This document shows positions 18,601 through 27,244 of a stretch of 64,000 nt of DNA, in pieces. The DNA comes from Paraflavitalea sp. CAU 1676 (lineage in GTDB: Bacteria; Bacteroidota; Bacteroidia; Chitinophagales; Chitinophagaceae). The DNA is taken from contig NZ_JARHUJ010000001.1 in the NCBI RefSeq assembly GCF_029223285.1, positions 992,001 through 1,056,000 of the forward strand. Direction: 5' to 3'. The notes under the pieces are model-generated. The model did not search any database, was not told where the DNA came from, and saw only the letters and a list, made by a program, of their open reading frames with translations. Each line of letters opens with the position of its first letter. Position 1 is the first letter of the stretch. The position numbers and the translations under genes were made by a program.

Positions 18601-19075
18601 CTTCGACGACCGGTGTGAAGTCGGGCAACATTTCTGCACCGAACAGCTGGAAGGTCTCGAAGGCGAATTCGTTGAGGGCCTGCTGGCAAAAGCTATGGAT
18701 GGTGAGCACAGAGGTTTCGTCGAGCAACAGGACTGCATCATTGAGTTGTTGCAACACTGCTTCATGACCGGCTTGATCAACGGCCTGTTGCACGAGGACG
18801 GCTATGTTGGTGTCGGTGATCTCCTGTCCTTCGGCAAACTTATGGGCGGTGCGGATGAAGAGGCGCACCCGCTCTTCGAGTTCTGCCACGGCTGCCTTGG
18901 TAAAGGTCACCATGAGGATCTCCTTCACCGATATTTTCTTTTCGAGCACGAGCCGTAGTACCAGGATGGCAATTGAATAGGTTTTGCCGGTGCCGGCACT
19001 TGCTTCTATGAGATTGCTGTCTTCCAGCGGTACGGTCGCTGCCTCGAATTCGATATATTGTTTTGTTTCGATCAT
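15680..19075 (-). CDS. recB: RecBCD subunit RecB (helicase-nuclease)
   Basis: A 1131-residue UvrD/Rep-type 3'-5' helicase fused to a RecB nuclease. Helicase motifs: Walker A EASAGTGKT (24-32), HSFCQQALN, Walker B FIDEFQDTD, GDPKQSIYAWRKADIF, VTIHKSKGLEYN (motif V) and LLYVAITRA (motif VI). The C-terminal nuclease shows GKIDLFF and YILDWKSNYLG (Asp and D-x-K catalytic residues) and the QYLIYTVA motif. It is the last gene of a recD-recC-recB operon, 9 bases after recC. The complex processes double-strand ends for recombination. It is shorter than E. coli RecB (about 1180). Bacteroidota often have AddAB instead, so this complete RecBCD set is worth noting. Confidence 0.95.
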   Translation of the reverse strand: MIETKQYIEFEAATVPLEDSNLIEASAGTGKTYSIAILVLRLVLEKKISVKEILMVTFTKAAVAELEERVRLFIRTAHKFAEGQEITDTNIAVLVQQAVDQAGHEAVLQQLNDAVLLLDETSVLTIHSFCQQALNEFAFETFQLFGAEMLPDFTPVVEDEMNRFWRRSITTLPFPLLRLLWHKDLKANITEVLKNHQSGKRYPGFDENTTYSFDKKIQDEWLQLLTGMQQNLDKSTEALHHYIAQNADHLRTQCESNTHAKKGLLPLVGDPAALAAAIGEKKTTQYVVKLFPDLLQHLARFEAEEEAKENALQNIYQQINHFAIQEVGKGIAAYKERHNVLGYDDLIGNLHRALVERNNQKLVEVLRKKYKAVFIDEFQDTDRQQFEIFDKAFGEHTILFYIGDPKQSIYAWRKADIFTYFKARDSVQHLYGMNHNYRSSKRMIEGMNQFFLPQPNFDTFYFEQQEDVINYIAVESPESNSKGSFLANQEEEAAITICSCAKSALLLEAVARQVAWLLNSDRYLIDKKGNKRKPIPTDIGILVRTGAQGRDIKQYLSRLGIPSVTIDDAKVLQSEEANYLLYLMEAIASPDRSSINRALLSPFTGFDTAQILSLDDGVVLELFSAYKNRWAQDGIYTALMHFVSDFRVRQVLLSAPAGNGERVITNLFQLIELVHQAENRKNLSAPELLSWLKRGIDGMTAEGDEYIQRMESDEEAVRIVTIHKSKGLEYNIVLAPFLDFTENKRQEFISFRDPETGDYIGAERSRLNEQQLLWYQQQAEQENRRLLYVAITRAVYTCYIFRNLYYKSSTLATFVQALASADPSLIAFTDDVPEAPSGSRKQSIATSPKYHPSRVNFVLKEEHWRKLSYTLLAAHQDQAKPPGAFPLPVAYDNFVFYELRRGAKTGNFLHFIFENIHFGDDSRWDKWLEEAIRRFAPGQQEMYQPMLKEMLQQVLYTNIGGEATPFTLSDIAWQRKMTEFEFDFPVPGFAPEALHALADDQSAILIRTLYGLPGNVLEGMMNGKIDLFFEHEGRYYILDWKSNYLGNTLANYSPESIAQAMNEHNYHLQYLIYTVAVKKYLESRLGRFDYDTQFGGVVYLFVRGVRANSETGIFTHKPSFEKIQALERILG

Positions 19076-19084
19076 GGGTGCTCT

Positions 19085-22000
19085 CTAATCGTTATAATAG
19101 CCGGGGAATATTACTTCCAGTGGCATCAGTATCTCGTTGGCTAGTGCCTTGTATTGCGACAATGCTTCTTCGGTATTGAATATTCCTTTGGCATATTCGG
19201 GTGCGATATAGGGATCATCTATTTCTTCGAGCCAGTCCTTTACCAGCTTACTATATTTTTCGAAGGTAAGTTCGGTTACCTGTCGTGGCTTGATCTGCAA
19301 CCCGGGATAGAAGGGAATGATCTTTTTGAATCCGGCTTTGTAGATCGTTACCAGCTTGTTGAGTTTTTGTATGGCTCCATCGGCACTGATGGGCATGGCG
19401 TTGTAAATGGCCTCTTTACTGATGCCTGATATAAAGGTGGCGCCTTTCAGCACGCCGGCAGCCATGCCGGCCAGGTAGCGGATATAGACCTCGATGAGGT
19501 ATTTGGTTTCGTTGCGCGACCAGGATACCAGCACAAGGTTTTGATCGAAGATGCCCTGCAACGTACCTTTGAGCAAGCTGTTGCCGAGCGGTAGTACGAT
19601 GGTGGCTGTCGATACCGTCGTATCGGTCGTGCAGGCGTCGTACAGGGTGCGCACGGGCAACACCTCCCTGGTTACAAGCTCCATTACTACAGGAGCCATG
19701 TTCTTTAGGGGCAGCCCGCCTTTTAATACCATCTTCTTTTGCAGGTCGTCGCTGTCGGGTTCGGTGAGCAACTGGTTGCGTAGTGCCCATTGCTGCAGGT
19801 TATCGAGGTTGAACAGTTCGGTATCGTTCAGCAGTACCTGTTCTTCTTCGTAATGGATACCGAGCACTTTATTGTAATAGACCTTGCAAGGATTCTTATA
19901 GAATCGAACGAGGTCGTCGAGTGATATCTCTTCAAAGTCGGGCGCTTCGATGGGTTTATCGGGTTGTATGACTGGTTTATCGGGCGCTGTGTTGCGATCG
20001 AGGTAATTGTATAAGCGGGCCGATCCGTTTGCGTATTGGTGACTGAAGCTTTGTAACGGATGGCGCGTTACCAGCTGCTCTCTTACCTTACCGTTGGTGG
20101 TACCTGCTTCGATATAATCGAGCAGTTCATCGACGAGGGCAGAGGGTGGCAGCTGACTGTTGTCGCGGGCATTTTGTCCGCGGTAGCTGATGTATAAATA
20201 GTTCCTCGCCGACATGATGGTTTCGAGGAACAGGTGTTTGTCGTTGTCTTTGATGTTACGATCACCTACCTGCCGCTGGCGGGTAAGGAGGTTAAAACTG
20301 GCGGCGAGATCGCGCCGGGGGAATTTGTCGTAATCGAGTCCCAGTAATGCTACTACTTTAAACGGTATGCTACGCATGGGCACCATCGAGCAGAAGGTTA
20401 CGCCGCCGTTGGCGAACAGGCCGGCACGCGTTGTTTCTTCCAGCAGTTGCAGGAAGTTGTGGGAGAATACTTCAAAGCCTACTTCGTCGGTCATGTATTC
20501 CTGCAGCAGGTTGTAATCGCTGAGGTATTCCATGAGGGTGTGGTAGTCTTCGTTGGTATCTTCTTCGGGTTCCAGCACAATATTGTGGAGTATGTGTTCT
20601 ACATAGGCTACCCAGCCCGCAATATCGCGGGGCGCCTGCCGCTGGCGAACGGCATCCATGAGCATTTCGGCGAAGTGGCAAAAGCGGATGAGTTCCTGCG
20701 TTTCGCTGCCTTCGAGCAAGTCGAGTGGAATGAAGCGGTCGTCGGCATCCTGGTATTCCATTTCACCACTCATGCAAATACCGAACATGATCCGTTTGAT
20801 GCCATACTCGTAGCTAACGAGCCGGGTGTCGTCGTCTTTGCTGCCGGTGATCCCGAAGCGGATATTGGCGGCATCGACCACCTGCCGGATGCGGGCCACG
20901 TTGGACAAGCCGAAGCGTTTGCGGATGAGGGGCGAGTCGAGCAACTGCAATACTGTTTCTGCTTTGAAGTTGTCTTCGCTTAGCTGGAAGATGGCTTGCA
21001 GGGCGGTAAAGATATTGTCGGTTTCGCTGAAGCTCTCATCTGCTATTACATACCTGAACTTATAGGGTGCGTTGTTGAACACCGCTTTGATATAAGGTGC
21101 ATAACTATCGATGTCGCTTACCATCACTACGATGTCGCGCGGTGAGAGGGTTTCCCGGCGCTGATCGACGAGGTGTACGAGGTAGTTGTACAGCACTTCC
21201 ACTTCGCGTGCAATGGTGTAACACGCATTGATCTGCAGGGAGCCGTCCTGCAGGTCGGTCGTTGTAATAGGGTTGCGGTTGGTAGTGGCTGCGTTGAATA
21301 TATCGTCCTGCAACTTGTGCAGGAGGTTATCGGGTTCGGGCGGTATGATGTTTACATCTTCATAGGCGTTGAGCAATTCATCGTGCCGGAAGAAGAGTGC
21401 GAAGGAGTCCTGTACTACGCGGCCCCAGTTGGTGAGCAAGGCATTGCCGGCTGCATTGCCTTCTATGTTGCGATAGCCTTTCTGTCGCCAGCCGGCGAGT
21501 TGTTTTTCGCTGCGGTCATCGAACCAATAGACCTGTGGGGCCGGATTGATGACGTAAAAATATACATCGATGATCGCTGACAGTTTATACAGTATTTCCA
21601 CATGCCAGGCGGTGATGATGGACAGGCCAAAGAGCTGTACGCGCGGCAGGCGTGCCTGTAATGTTCTATGCGTAGAAGCGTCTTTCAGTTTGTCGAGGAT
21701 CCAGTTGCCGACCATGGTTTTGTCGGGCAGTTTGTCGCCGGCTGCCTGCTTCGCTTTTAGCCAGAGGTATTGCTGCCAGGTATGATCGGCATCGCCGGCC
21801 GCCTGGCCTTCGTTCCACTGTTTGATCATATCGGCGCGGTACACCTGGTACTGGTCAAACAGGTAGGCGCATTTTTCAGCGAGGGCCATCCGCCGGGTAT
21901 CGGCGTCTTCTGCTGCATGCCGGAAGTAATCGGCAATGGCCGGGAATCGGGTAATGAATTCTTTTTCTCCCAGTAATTTATAAAGCAGCCAACTGAGGTT

Positions 22001-22261
22001 GGAGGCAGACAGCATTTCGGTGAAGGGGCCGCCGAGGAGAAAATAAAGGTGGTGTATCAGCTCATTGGGTTTGAGGAACCGGCCATTGGCCATGATACCC
22101 TGCTGGTGTGCGATCTTCAGCTTGAGCCAATTGTTCATACCCTCGGTTTGGGTAACCAGGAAATATGGATCAAATACTGTTTGCTCCGCTTCCGAGAGGT
22201 TGGTGACCAGTTCGGTAGCGAGGCTGTCGAGTGAGTTGGATACCTTGAGGTATAATGCCAT
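19085..22261 (-). CDS. recC: RecBCD subunit RecC
   Basis: A 1058-residue RecC. The N terminus has the family pattern QTEGMNNWLKLKIAHQQGI, followed by an inactivated helicase fold; VVALLGLDYDKFPRRD and YISYRGQNARDN are typical of the middle region. The C-terminal part is an inactivated RecB-nuclease-like fold that in E. coli recognises Chi and splits the strands. Adjacent recD (14 bases upstream) and recB (9 bases downstream) support the call. The Chi-like sequence used by this organism is unknown. Confidence 0.93.
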   Translation of the reverse strand: MALYLKVSNSLDSLATELVTNLSEAEQTVFDPYFLVTQTEGMNNWLKLKIAHQQGIMANGRFLKPNELIHHLYFLLGGPFTEMLSASNLSWLLYKLLGEKEFITRFPAIADYFRHAAEDADTRRMALAEKCAYLFDQYQVYRADMIKQWNEGQAAGDADHTWQQYLWLKAKQAAGDKLPDKTMVGNWILDKLKDASTHRTLQARLPRVQLFGLSIITAWHVEILYKLSAIIDVYFYVINPAPQVYWFDDRSEKQLAGWRQKGYRNIEGNAAGNALLTNWGRVVQDSFALFFRHDELLNAYEDVNIIPPEPDNLLHKLQDDIFNAATTNRNPITTTDLQDGSLQINACYTIAREVEVLYNYLVHLVDQRRETLSPRDIVVMVSDIDSYAPYIKAVFNNAPYKFRYVIADESFSETDNIFTALQAIFQLSEDNFKAETVLQLLDSPLIRKRFGLSNVARIRQVVDAANIRFGITGSKDDDTRLVSYEYGIKRIMFGICMSGEMEYQDADDRFIPLDLLEGSETQELIRFCHFAEMLMDAVRQRQAPRDIAGWVAYVEHILHNIVLEPEEDTNEDYHTLMEYLSDYNLLQEYMTDEVGFEVFSHNFLQLLEETTRAGLFANGGVTFCSMVPMRSIPFKVVALLGLDYDKFPRRDLAASFNLLTRQRQVGDRNIKDNDKHLFLETIMSARNYLYISYRGQNARDNSQLPPSALVDELLDYIEAGTTNGKVREQLVTRHPLQSFSHQYANGSARLYNYLDRNTAPDKPVIQPDKPIEAPDFEEISLDDLVRFYKNPCKVYYNKVLGIHYEEEQVLLNDTELFNLDNLQQWALRNQLLTEPDSDDLQKKMVLKGGLPLKNMAPVVMELVTREVLPVRTLYDACTTDTTVSTATIVLPLGNSLLKGTLQGIFDQNLVLVSWSRNETKYLIEVYIRYLAGMAAGVLKGATFISGISKEAIYNAMPISADGAIQKLNKLVTIYKAGFKKIIPFYPGLQIKPRQVTELTFEKYSKLVKDWLEEIDDPYIAPEYAKGIFNTEEALSQYKALANEILMPLEVIFPGYYND

Positions 22262-22275
22262 TGGTTACCTGCGGA

Positions 22276-24093
22276 TTAATTTTTTTGTTGCTGCCCGTTT
22301 GCCTGGAAGCGGGCGGCTATGCCAGATGCCCTTTCTACGATCCTTTCTGTTGCTTTTACAATGGTTTCGGGTGTGCCCTGTATAAACACTTTTTTCTTTG
22401 CACGGGTTACTGCGGTGTACAGGAGCTCACGGGTGAGCAGGGGTGTATCGGCCAGGGCGGGTAGTACCACCATCACCTCTTCAAACTCGGACCCCTGGCT
22501 TTTATGGATGGTCATGGCGAATACTGTTTCGGCTTCGCTGAGGTAGCCCGGCATGATCGATTTGAGGGTGCCGCTGCTGTCCTCGAACCAGGCCATCAAT
22601 ACGCCTTCTTCGTTGGCGCGGATGATGCCGGTATCGCCATTGAAGAGTCCATGTTCATAATAGTTGCGGGTAAGTATGATGGGGCGGTTCTCATAGAATG
22701 GCACTGTATGATGGATGAGGTTTTTATGGTCGAGGTATTTCTCGATGCGTTGATTGAGTGCATACAGTCCCTGGTCGCCTTCCCTGATGGCACAGAGTAC
22801 CCGCAAGGTATTCATTTTTTTGAGGGCGGTGCGGATGTCTTTTTCTGCGATGAATTCTGCGTAGCCTGCCACGAAGTGTTCGAACAGGGCGGTTGAATAT
22901 TCCTGGTCGATGATGACCTGTTCATCGGCCCCGGGCTCTAAGAATTTATTGATGGTATCGATATCGTTGCGGATGACTGCCTTGCTGAATGAGCCAATAC
23001 CACTGAATCCGTTGAACCGATGGCTGCGCCGCAGTTCGATGAGGTGTTGGAACAGGGGGTGGCTATGGTCGTTGCTCACTTGGGTTTGAGGCAAGCGGGC
23101 AAGGGGATCTTCTATGAACTCATTGATGAGCGCGAGCCTGTCGGCCGAGAAACGGTTGAGCGCTCCCTGTGCCAGACAGAGGTCGCCGAAGAGGCTGCCT
23201 GCTTCTACGGAGGCCAGCTGGTCTTTATCGCCCAACATGATGAGGCGGGTACCGTGTGCGATGGCGTCGAGCAATTTGGCAAAGAGGGCCACATCGATCA
23301 TCGAGCATTCATCTACAATTACCACGTCGTAGTTGAGGGGGGTTTGCTGGTTGTGGCGGAAGTAAGGGGTACCGGGTATGGGTCTCAATAACCGGTGTAT
23401 GGTTGATGGATGTAGTGTTTGGAACTTCTCCAGTATTTCGGCGTCGAGGGGCAGGGTGGTTTGGCGCAGGCTTTCGGCCATGCGTGCGGCGGCTTTGCCG
23501 GTGGGGGCGGCGAGGGCCACTTTGAGGGCCGGATTGGTGGTGTACAGGATGGCCAGGATCTTGGCCACGGTGGTTGTTTTACCGGTGCCGGGGCCGCCGG
23601 TGATGATGGTGAAATTGTGCAGCAACCCGGTGATGGCGGCTGCGAGGGGCCAATCGGCCAGGTCTTCCTGTGCGTTGGTTGCGGCGGAAGCTGTGCGGGC
23701 GAAGAGGCTGGTGATGAAAGAGCGATGTTGTTGTAACAACTGCAGTCGTTGTGGCAGTTCTTCTTTTTCGGTGTCCAGGAACTGGCTGATGCGTTGCAGG
23801 AAGGCTGTTTCGTACCGGAAATACCGCTGCAGGTAGAGCCTGTTCTGGTAGAGCACAAAGGGGAACTGGTCATTGCCATCTTTGCCCACCAGGGGGATGT
23901 GCTCGAGGTGGCGGCTACCGGGGATGATAAAATACTGCGGGGGCAGTTCTTCGCTGGTGGCCGGCAACTGATCGAGGTGCAGGCAGATATGGCCTTCACT
24001 GAGTTTTTTCGACAGCAGGTAAGCGTATGGCTTCAGGGCCGGTATTTCGAAATACTCGGCAAACTGCTGGTGAACATCATTGAGCGCATGCAT
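22276..24093 (-). CDS. recD: RecBCD subunit RecD (5'-3' helicase)
   Basis: A 605-residue SF1B helicase. Walker A is ITGGPGTGKTTT (G166-T173), Walker B VVIVDECSMID, then LIMLGDKDQLASVE, and the C-terminal UvrD_C2-like motifs AMTIHKSQGSEF and LLYTAVTRAKK. The N-terminal 100 residues form the RecD-specific domain that contacts RecC. It is the first rec gene of the operon and starts 9 bases after the stop of a DHFR-fold gene, so that gene may be co-transcribed. Confidence 0.95.
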   Translation of the reverse strand: MHALNDVHQQFAEYFEIPALKPYAYLLSKKLSEGHICLHLDQLPATSEELPPQYFIIPGSRHLEHIPLVGKDGNDQFPFVLYQNRLYLQRYFRYETAFLQRISQFLDTEKEELPQRLQLLQQHRSFITSLFARTASAATNAQEDLADWPLAAAITGLLHNFTIITGGPGTGKTTTVAKILAILYTTNPALKVALAAPTGKAAARMAESLRQTTLPLDAEILEKFQTLHPSTIHRLLRPIPGTPYFRHNQQTPLNYDVVIVDECSMIDVALFAKLLDAIAHGTRLIMLGDKDQLASVEAGSLFGDLCLAQGALNRFSADRLALINEFIEDPLARLPQTQVSNDHSHPLFQHLIELRRSHRFNGFSGIGSFSKAVIRNDIDTINKFLEPGADEQVIIDQEYSTALFEHFVAGYAEFIAEKDIRTALKKMNTLRVLCAIREGDQGLYALNQRIEKYLDHKNLIHHTVPFYENRPIILTRNYYEHGLFNGDTGIIRANEEGVLMAWFEDSSGTLKSIMPGYLSEAETVFAMTIHKSQGSEFEEVMVVLPALADTPLLTRELLYTAVTRAKKKVFIQGTPETIVKATERIVERASGIAARFQANGQQQKN

Positions 24094-24102
24094 TGGCGCA
24101 AG

Positions 24103-24708
24103 TTAACGTATTGCGCGAACAACACCGTTGGTGCGGGGGGGCTTGCCGTAGTAGAGTACAACTACGCCGGAACTGAAGATTTTTGTTTGGAGGAGTTTGA
24201 GGTTTTGTTGTCCCTGGATATTCCTGAAGAGGGGGATGCCCCGGCCCAGGGCAACGGGGTGTACCCATAGTACGTATTCGTCGATGAGATCGAGCTGCAT
24301 GAGCCTGGCAATAATGCTGCCGCTGCCGAAAACGACTATGTTGAGGCCGTCCTGTTGTTTGAGGGCTTTGACCTCTTTACCGATGTCCTTTTTGATGATG
24401 CGGGCATTGCGCCATTCGACGGTACGCAGAGAGCGCGAGAATACGAACTTGGTATAATTGTTCATCATGTGGGCATAGGCGCATTCCAGGCGCCCGTGTG
24501 CGGTATTGTTGGCTTCGTAGGGCCAATAGCTGGCCATGGCCTGGTAGGTGATGCGGCCGAGGAGTATGCTATCCATCCCGCACAACTGCTCGTAGGCGAA
24601 GGTGGCCATTTCATGGTTCCAGTGGGGGAAATGCCAGTCGAGCTCGCCGGCGGGGCCGGCCATGTATCCATCGAGCGTTACGTTTATCGAGACAATCAGC
24701 TTTCGCAT
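24103..24708 (-). CDS. Dihydrofolate-reductase-fold protein (RibD C-terminal-like)
   Basis: A 201-residue protein of the RibD C-terminal/DHFR-like family (YwjB/YyaP group). It begins MRKLIVSINVTLDGYMAG, with ILLGRITYQAM and VVFGSGSIIARLMQLDLIDEY as the nucleotide-binding and dimer segments. Members are thought to be NAD(P)H-dependent reductases of unknown substrates. The ATG at 24708 is preferred to a TTG two codons upstream. The gene ends 9 bases before recD, so it probably heads the rec transcript; a link to DNA repair is not established. Confidence 0.9.
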   Translation of the reverse strand: MRKLIVSINVTLDGYMAGPAGELDWHFPHWNHEMATFAYEQLCGMDSILLGRITYQAMASYWPYEANNTAHGRLECAYAHMMNNYTKFVFSRSLRTVEWRNARIIKKDIGKEVKALKQQDGLNIVVFGSGSIIARLMQLDLIDEYVLWVHPVALGRGIPLFRNIQGQQNLKLLQTKIFSSGVVVLYYGKPPRTNGVVRAIR

Positions 24709-24909
24709 CAGCAAGGTTTACTTAAAACAAAACTACTGTGTGGTGATCAGGCTGGCAGCGTGTAGTTGCGACTATTTGAGTGGGTTGTTGCGACATCGAT
24801 CGCCGGAGATGCCGGCTGGGTGCCGCTGCCGCTGATTTTAGAATAGAAGTTATTGTTAGTTAGGCGGTTGAGGTGAGCCCAAAAAGGGTTGAAGGACTGC
24901 TAAAAAGGG

Positions 24910-24941
24910 TTTGAATGTATAACCTGTTTGTTATACATTTG
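24910..24941 (+). promoter_or_regulatory. Promoter of the GlxA-type regulator
   Basis: TTTG (24910-24913), a 20-base spacer and TACATTTG (24934-24941) match the Bacteroidota housekeeping consensus exactly in sequence and spacing. The leader to the ATG at 25078 would be about 130 bases. Confidence 0.6.
24914..24939. promoter_or_regulatory. Perfect 10-base inverted repeat over the promoter
   Basis: AATGTATAAC (24914-24923) and GTTATACATT (24930-24939) are exact inverse complements separated by 6 bases. The palindrome fills the promoter spacer and covers most of the -7 box, the position of a repressor site. The bound protein may be the regulator encoded downstream or another factor. Confidence 0.6.
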
Positions 24942-25077
24942 AACTTTCAGACTAACAGATTTACTCCCCCTTTTATATTCCAACGGCCTCCGCGAGTGGC
25001 CAGGTGCCCTTTTGTGAGGTAATCATTATCCGGCTATGCCTATAGGTGTACCGACTTAACCAAACGACAATTTACGG

Positions 25078-26058
25078 ATGAAACATGTATCTATCCTTGT
25101 ACCGGAAGAAGCTGTGTTAACCAGCGTTTCTGACCCGCGCATGTTATTCGCGGCGGTCAATGATTTTCTGCAAAGGGCCGGTAAGCCACCTTTGTTCAAG
25201 GTAGAGCTGGTTGGTCTAACGAAAGAAGTATCTCTGTACCAGGGTTCTTTTTCCGTTCATACGGATGTGTTGCTGAAAGATGTGCTGAAGACCGACCTGA
25301 TCTTTGTGCCGGCGATCAGCGGTGATCTGAAACGGGCGCTGGAAAAGAACAAGGACCTGATTCCCTGGATCGTTACGCAACATGCCAAGGGGGCGGAAGT
25401 GGCGAGCTTGTGTATCGGGGCGTTTTTACTGGCTTCTACCGGCTTGCTGAACGGGCGTAAATGCTCTACCCATTGGATCTATGCCAACGAATTCAGGGAT
25501 ATGTTCCCCGAGATCACGCTGGTGGATGATCGGATCATTACGGAAGAGGAAGGGCTTTATTCGAGTGGTGGCGCCAATTCTTACTGGAACCTGCTGATCT
25601 ACCTGGTCGAGAAATATGTGGGCCGGGAAATGGCGATCCTGGTTTCGAAGTTCTTTGCGATAGAGATCGACCGAAAGAGTCAATCGCCTTTTATCATGTT
25701 CAACGGACAGAAGAAACATGAAGATGAACCTATCAAGCAGGCGCAGGAGTTCATCGAGAAGAATGTAACGGAGAAGATCTCGGTGGAAGAGCTGGCGGTG
25801 CGTTTTGCGATCGGGCGCCGGCATTTTGAAAGACGCTTCAAGAAGGCGACGAACAATACGCCGGTCGAGTATATTCAGCGGGTAAAGATCGAAGCTGCCA
25901 AGAAGCAATTGGAGAACAGCCGTAAAAATGTGAACGAAGTGATGTATGAGGTGGGTTATTCCGATACGAAAGCTTTCCGTACGGTGTTCAAGAAGATCAC
26001 GGGCTTATCGCCGATCGATTATAAGAACAAGTACAATAAGGATGCTGTGATGGTGTAA
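25078..26058 (+). CDS. GlxA-family transcriptional regulator (DJ-1/PfpI plus AraC HTH)
   Basis: A 326-residue regulator. Residues 1-190 form a DJ-1/PfpI (class I amidotransferase-like) domain with the nucleophile-elbow Cys at C112 in ASLCIGAFLLA, followed by STHW. Residues about 220-322 form an AraC/XylS double-HTH domain with ISVEELAVRF, RRHFERRFKK and the second helix region VGYSDTKAFRTVFKKITG. Such GlxA-type proteins are cytoplasmic ligand-sensing regulators. The gene stands alone, has a strong promoter overlapped by a palindrome, and ends before a terminator; no obvious target adjoins it. Confidence 0.92.
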   Translation: MKHVSILVPEEAVLTSVSDPRMLFAAVNDFLQRAGKPPLFKVELVGLTKEVSLYQGSFSVHTDVLLKDVLKTDLIFVPAISGDLKRALEKNKDLIPWIVTQHAKGAEVASLCIGAFLLASTGLLNGRKCSTHWIYANEFRDMFPEITLVDDRIITEEEGLYSSGGANSYWNLLIYLVEKYVGREMAILVSKFFAIEIDRKSQSPFIMFNGQKKHEDEPIKQAQEFIEKNVTEKISVEELAVRFAIGRRHFERRFKKATNNTPVEYIQRVKIEAAKKQLENSRKNVNEVMYEVGYSDTKAFRTVFKKITGLSPIDYKNKYNKDAVMV

Positions 26059-26120
26059 AGGTGTGGGTTGTGCGGACGTTGTTGCATGAACGCTGCTCGT
26101 TAAAATATTGAATAAGCAAG

Positions 26121-26145
26121 GCCCGGTTACAGACCGGGCTTTTTC
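26121..26145 (+). terminator. Terminator of the GlxA-type regulator
   Basis: A 7-base-pair GC-rich stem (26121-26127 with 26133-26139), 5-base loop and T run, 62 bases after the stop. It also lies at the 3' side of the convergent RDD gene. Confidence 0.8.
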
Positions 26146-26167
26146 GTTGGGAAATGGCCCAAGCACC

Positions 26168-26620
26168 TTACCAATACTTCCTAACTACTTCCGTATTGGT
26201 GAAGCTATCGTGCAAGGGGCGATCGATCAGCGTGCCCAGCGCATCGAAGGGGATAAGCCGGCAAAGGCTGCGCAATGCAGCGTCTTTTGCTGTGAGTGGC
26301 AGTCCGTCCTTTCTTACGGCCTGGGTACCAGTTAACATTTTTCCGACGGTAGACCCATTGCAGTAGTATTCATAAATGAAATAATAAAGCCAAAAGTTGA
26401 ACACCATGAATGACTGCCAGGCGATTCTGCCTATAGGAGGTGGTATGTAAAATGGTCCAACGGCCCAATTTATCAGCATCCCAATAATGAACAGTACTGC
26501 GGCCTGGGCGGTTAGTACTGCCAGGTCAATGAGCAGGTTGATGAGCCTGCGGCCAGGAGCAGCGGGCATGCCAATGAGCTTTTTCCCCGGTCCGAGGGTT
26601 TGAATATGGCTGGTGTCCAT
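26168..26620 (-). CDS. RDD-family membrane protein
   Basis: A 150-residue RDD protein. Residues 22-34 (APGRRLINLLIDL) carry the Arg and Asp of the family, with two or three membrane helices (about 28-55, 70-95) and a conserved amphipathic tail (GKMLTGTQAVRKDG, LRSLCRLIPFDAL). The role of the family is unknown; some members affect ion or pH tolerance. It is 37 bases after another RDD gene, with which it probably forms a transcript, and it is the most divergent of the three paralogues here. Confidence 0.88.
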   Translation of the reverse strand: MDTSHIQTLGPGKKLIGMPAAPGRRLINLLIDLAVLTAQAAVLFIIGMLINWAVGPFYIPPPIGRIAWQSFMVFNFWLYYFIYEYYCNGSTVGKMLTGTQAVRKDGLPLTAKDAALRSLCRLIPFDALGTLIDRPLHDSFTNTEVVRKYW

Positions 26621-26657
26621 AAGGGTGGTCGTTATATTCTGTAATGTATGAAAAGTT

Positions 26658-27122
26658 TCAATACTTTTTTACTACCAGAGTGCGGGTAAGGCTGTCGTGC
26701 CAGGCGCGGCGCCCGAATGCGCTGATAAATTCGAAGGGGATAAGCCGGCAAAGGCTGCGGAGCAATGCATCTTTTACCGTAAGATGATTACCGTCTTCGC
26801 GGATGGCGAGTGTGCCGGTGGCCATTTTGCCGAGGGTGCGGCCTTTGTTGGCGTATTCGAAGATCGTGTAATAGGTGATCAGCAGCATGAGGTAGGCAGC
26901 GAATAGCAGCAGTGGCCAAAGTGGCTCGGGTGGGAGGATCGTGTTCCCAAACTCATCAGTAGTGTATAAGCTGGGGCCAATCAATATGAGCAGGGTTGCC
27001 GATACGCCGTATACGACGGCGATGTCGACAAAGCCATTGAGAAAACGCAGGATGGGTGATACCGGTACGAGGTGGGCGGTTTTCTCAAATTCTTCGAGGA
27101 GGTTGGGCGATGATGGTTCCAT
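26658..27122 (-). CDS. RDD-family membrane protein
   Basis: A 154-residue RDD protein: a hydrophilic N terminus (MEPSSPNLLEEFEKTAH), then VSPILRFLNGFVDIAVVYG with the family Arg/Asp, two or three membrane helices, and the conserved GRTLGKMATGTLAIREDG and LLRSLCRLIPFEFI tail. It is very similar to the frameshifted copy upstream, including the GRTLGKMATGT stretch and the HDSLTxTLVVKK end. A terminator separates it from that copy; the third paralogue follows after 37 bases. Confidence 0.88.
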   Translation of the reverse strand: MEPSSPNLLEEFEKTAHLVPVSPILRFLNGFVDIAVVYGVSATLLILIGPSLYTTDEFGNTILPPEPLWPLLLFAAYLMLLITYYTIFEYANKGRTLGKMATGTLAIREDGNHLTVKDALLRSLCRLIPFEFISAFGRRAWHDSLTRTLVVKKY

Positions 27123-27173
27123 GCTTGTTGACTGACTACCTGGTAAAGTAAAGAAATCCCGGTTGGGTAATCA

Positions 27174-27206
27174 AAAAAGCCGGCTTTATGGTAAAGCCGG
27201 CTTTTT
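27174..27206 (-). terminator. Terminator between RDD genes
   Basis: Two copies of the self-complementary AAAGCCGGCTTT (27176-27187 and 27193-27204) form a hairpin flanked by A and T runs, so it can work in both directions. It lies downstream of the frameshifted RDD gene and upstream of the next. Confidence 0.75.
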
Positions 27207-27244
27207 ATTGTGGGGGGTTAGCACCTGGAAAAGTGCATCGCCAC

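Larger units (their letters stand above)
24709..25077. other. Divergent intergenic region with promoter and palindrome
   Basis: A 369-base gap between the divergent DHFR-fold/rec operon and the GlxA-type regulator gene. It becomes AT-rich near 24840-24980 and holds a well-formed promoter overlapped by a 10-base inverted repeat (both listed). Nothing else is recognised. Confidence 0.5.
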
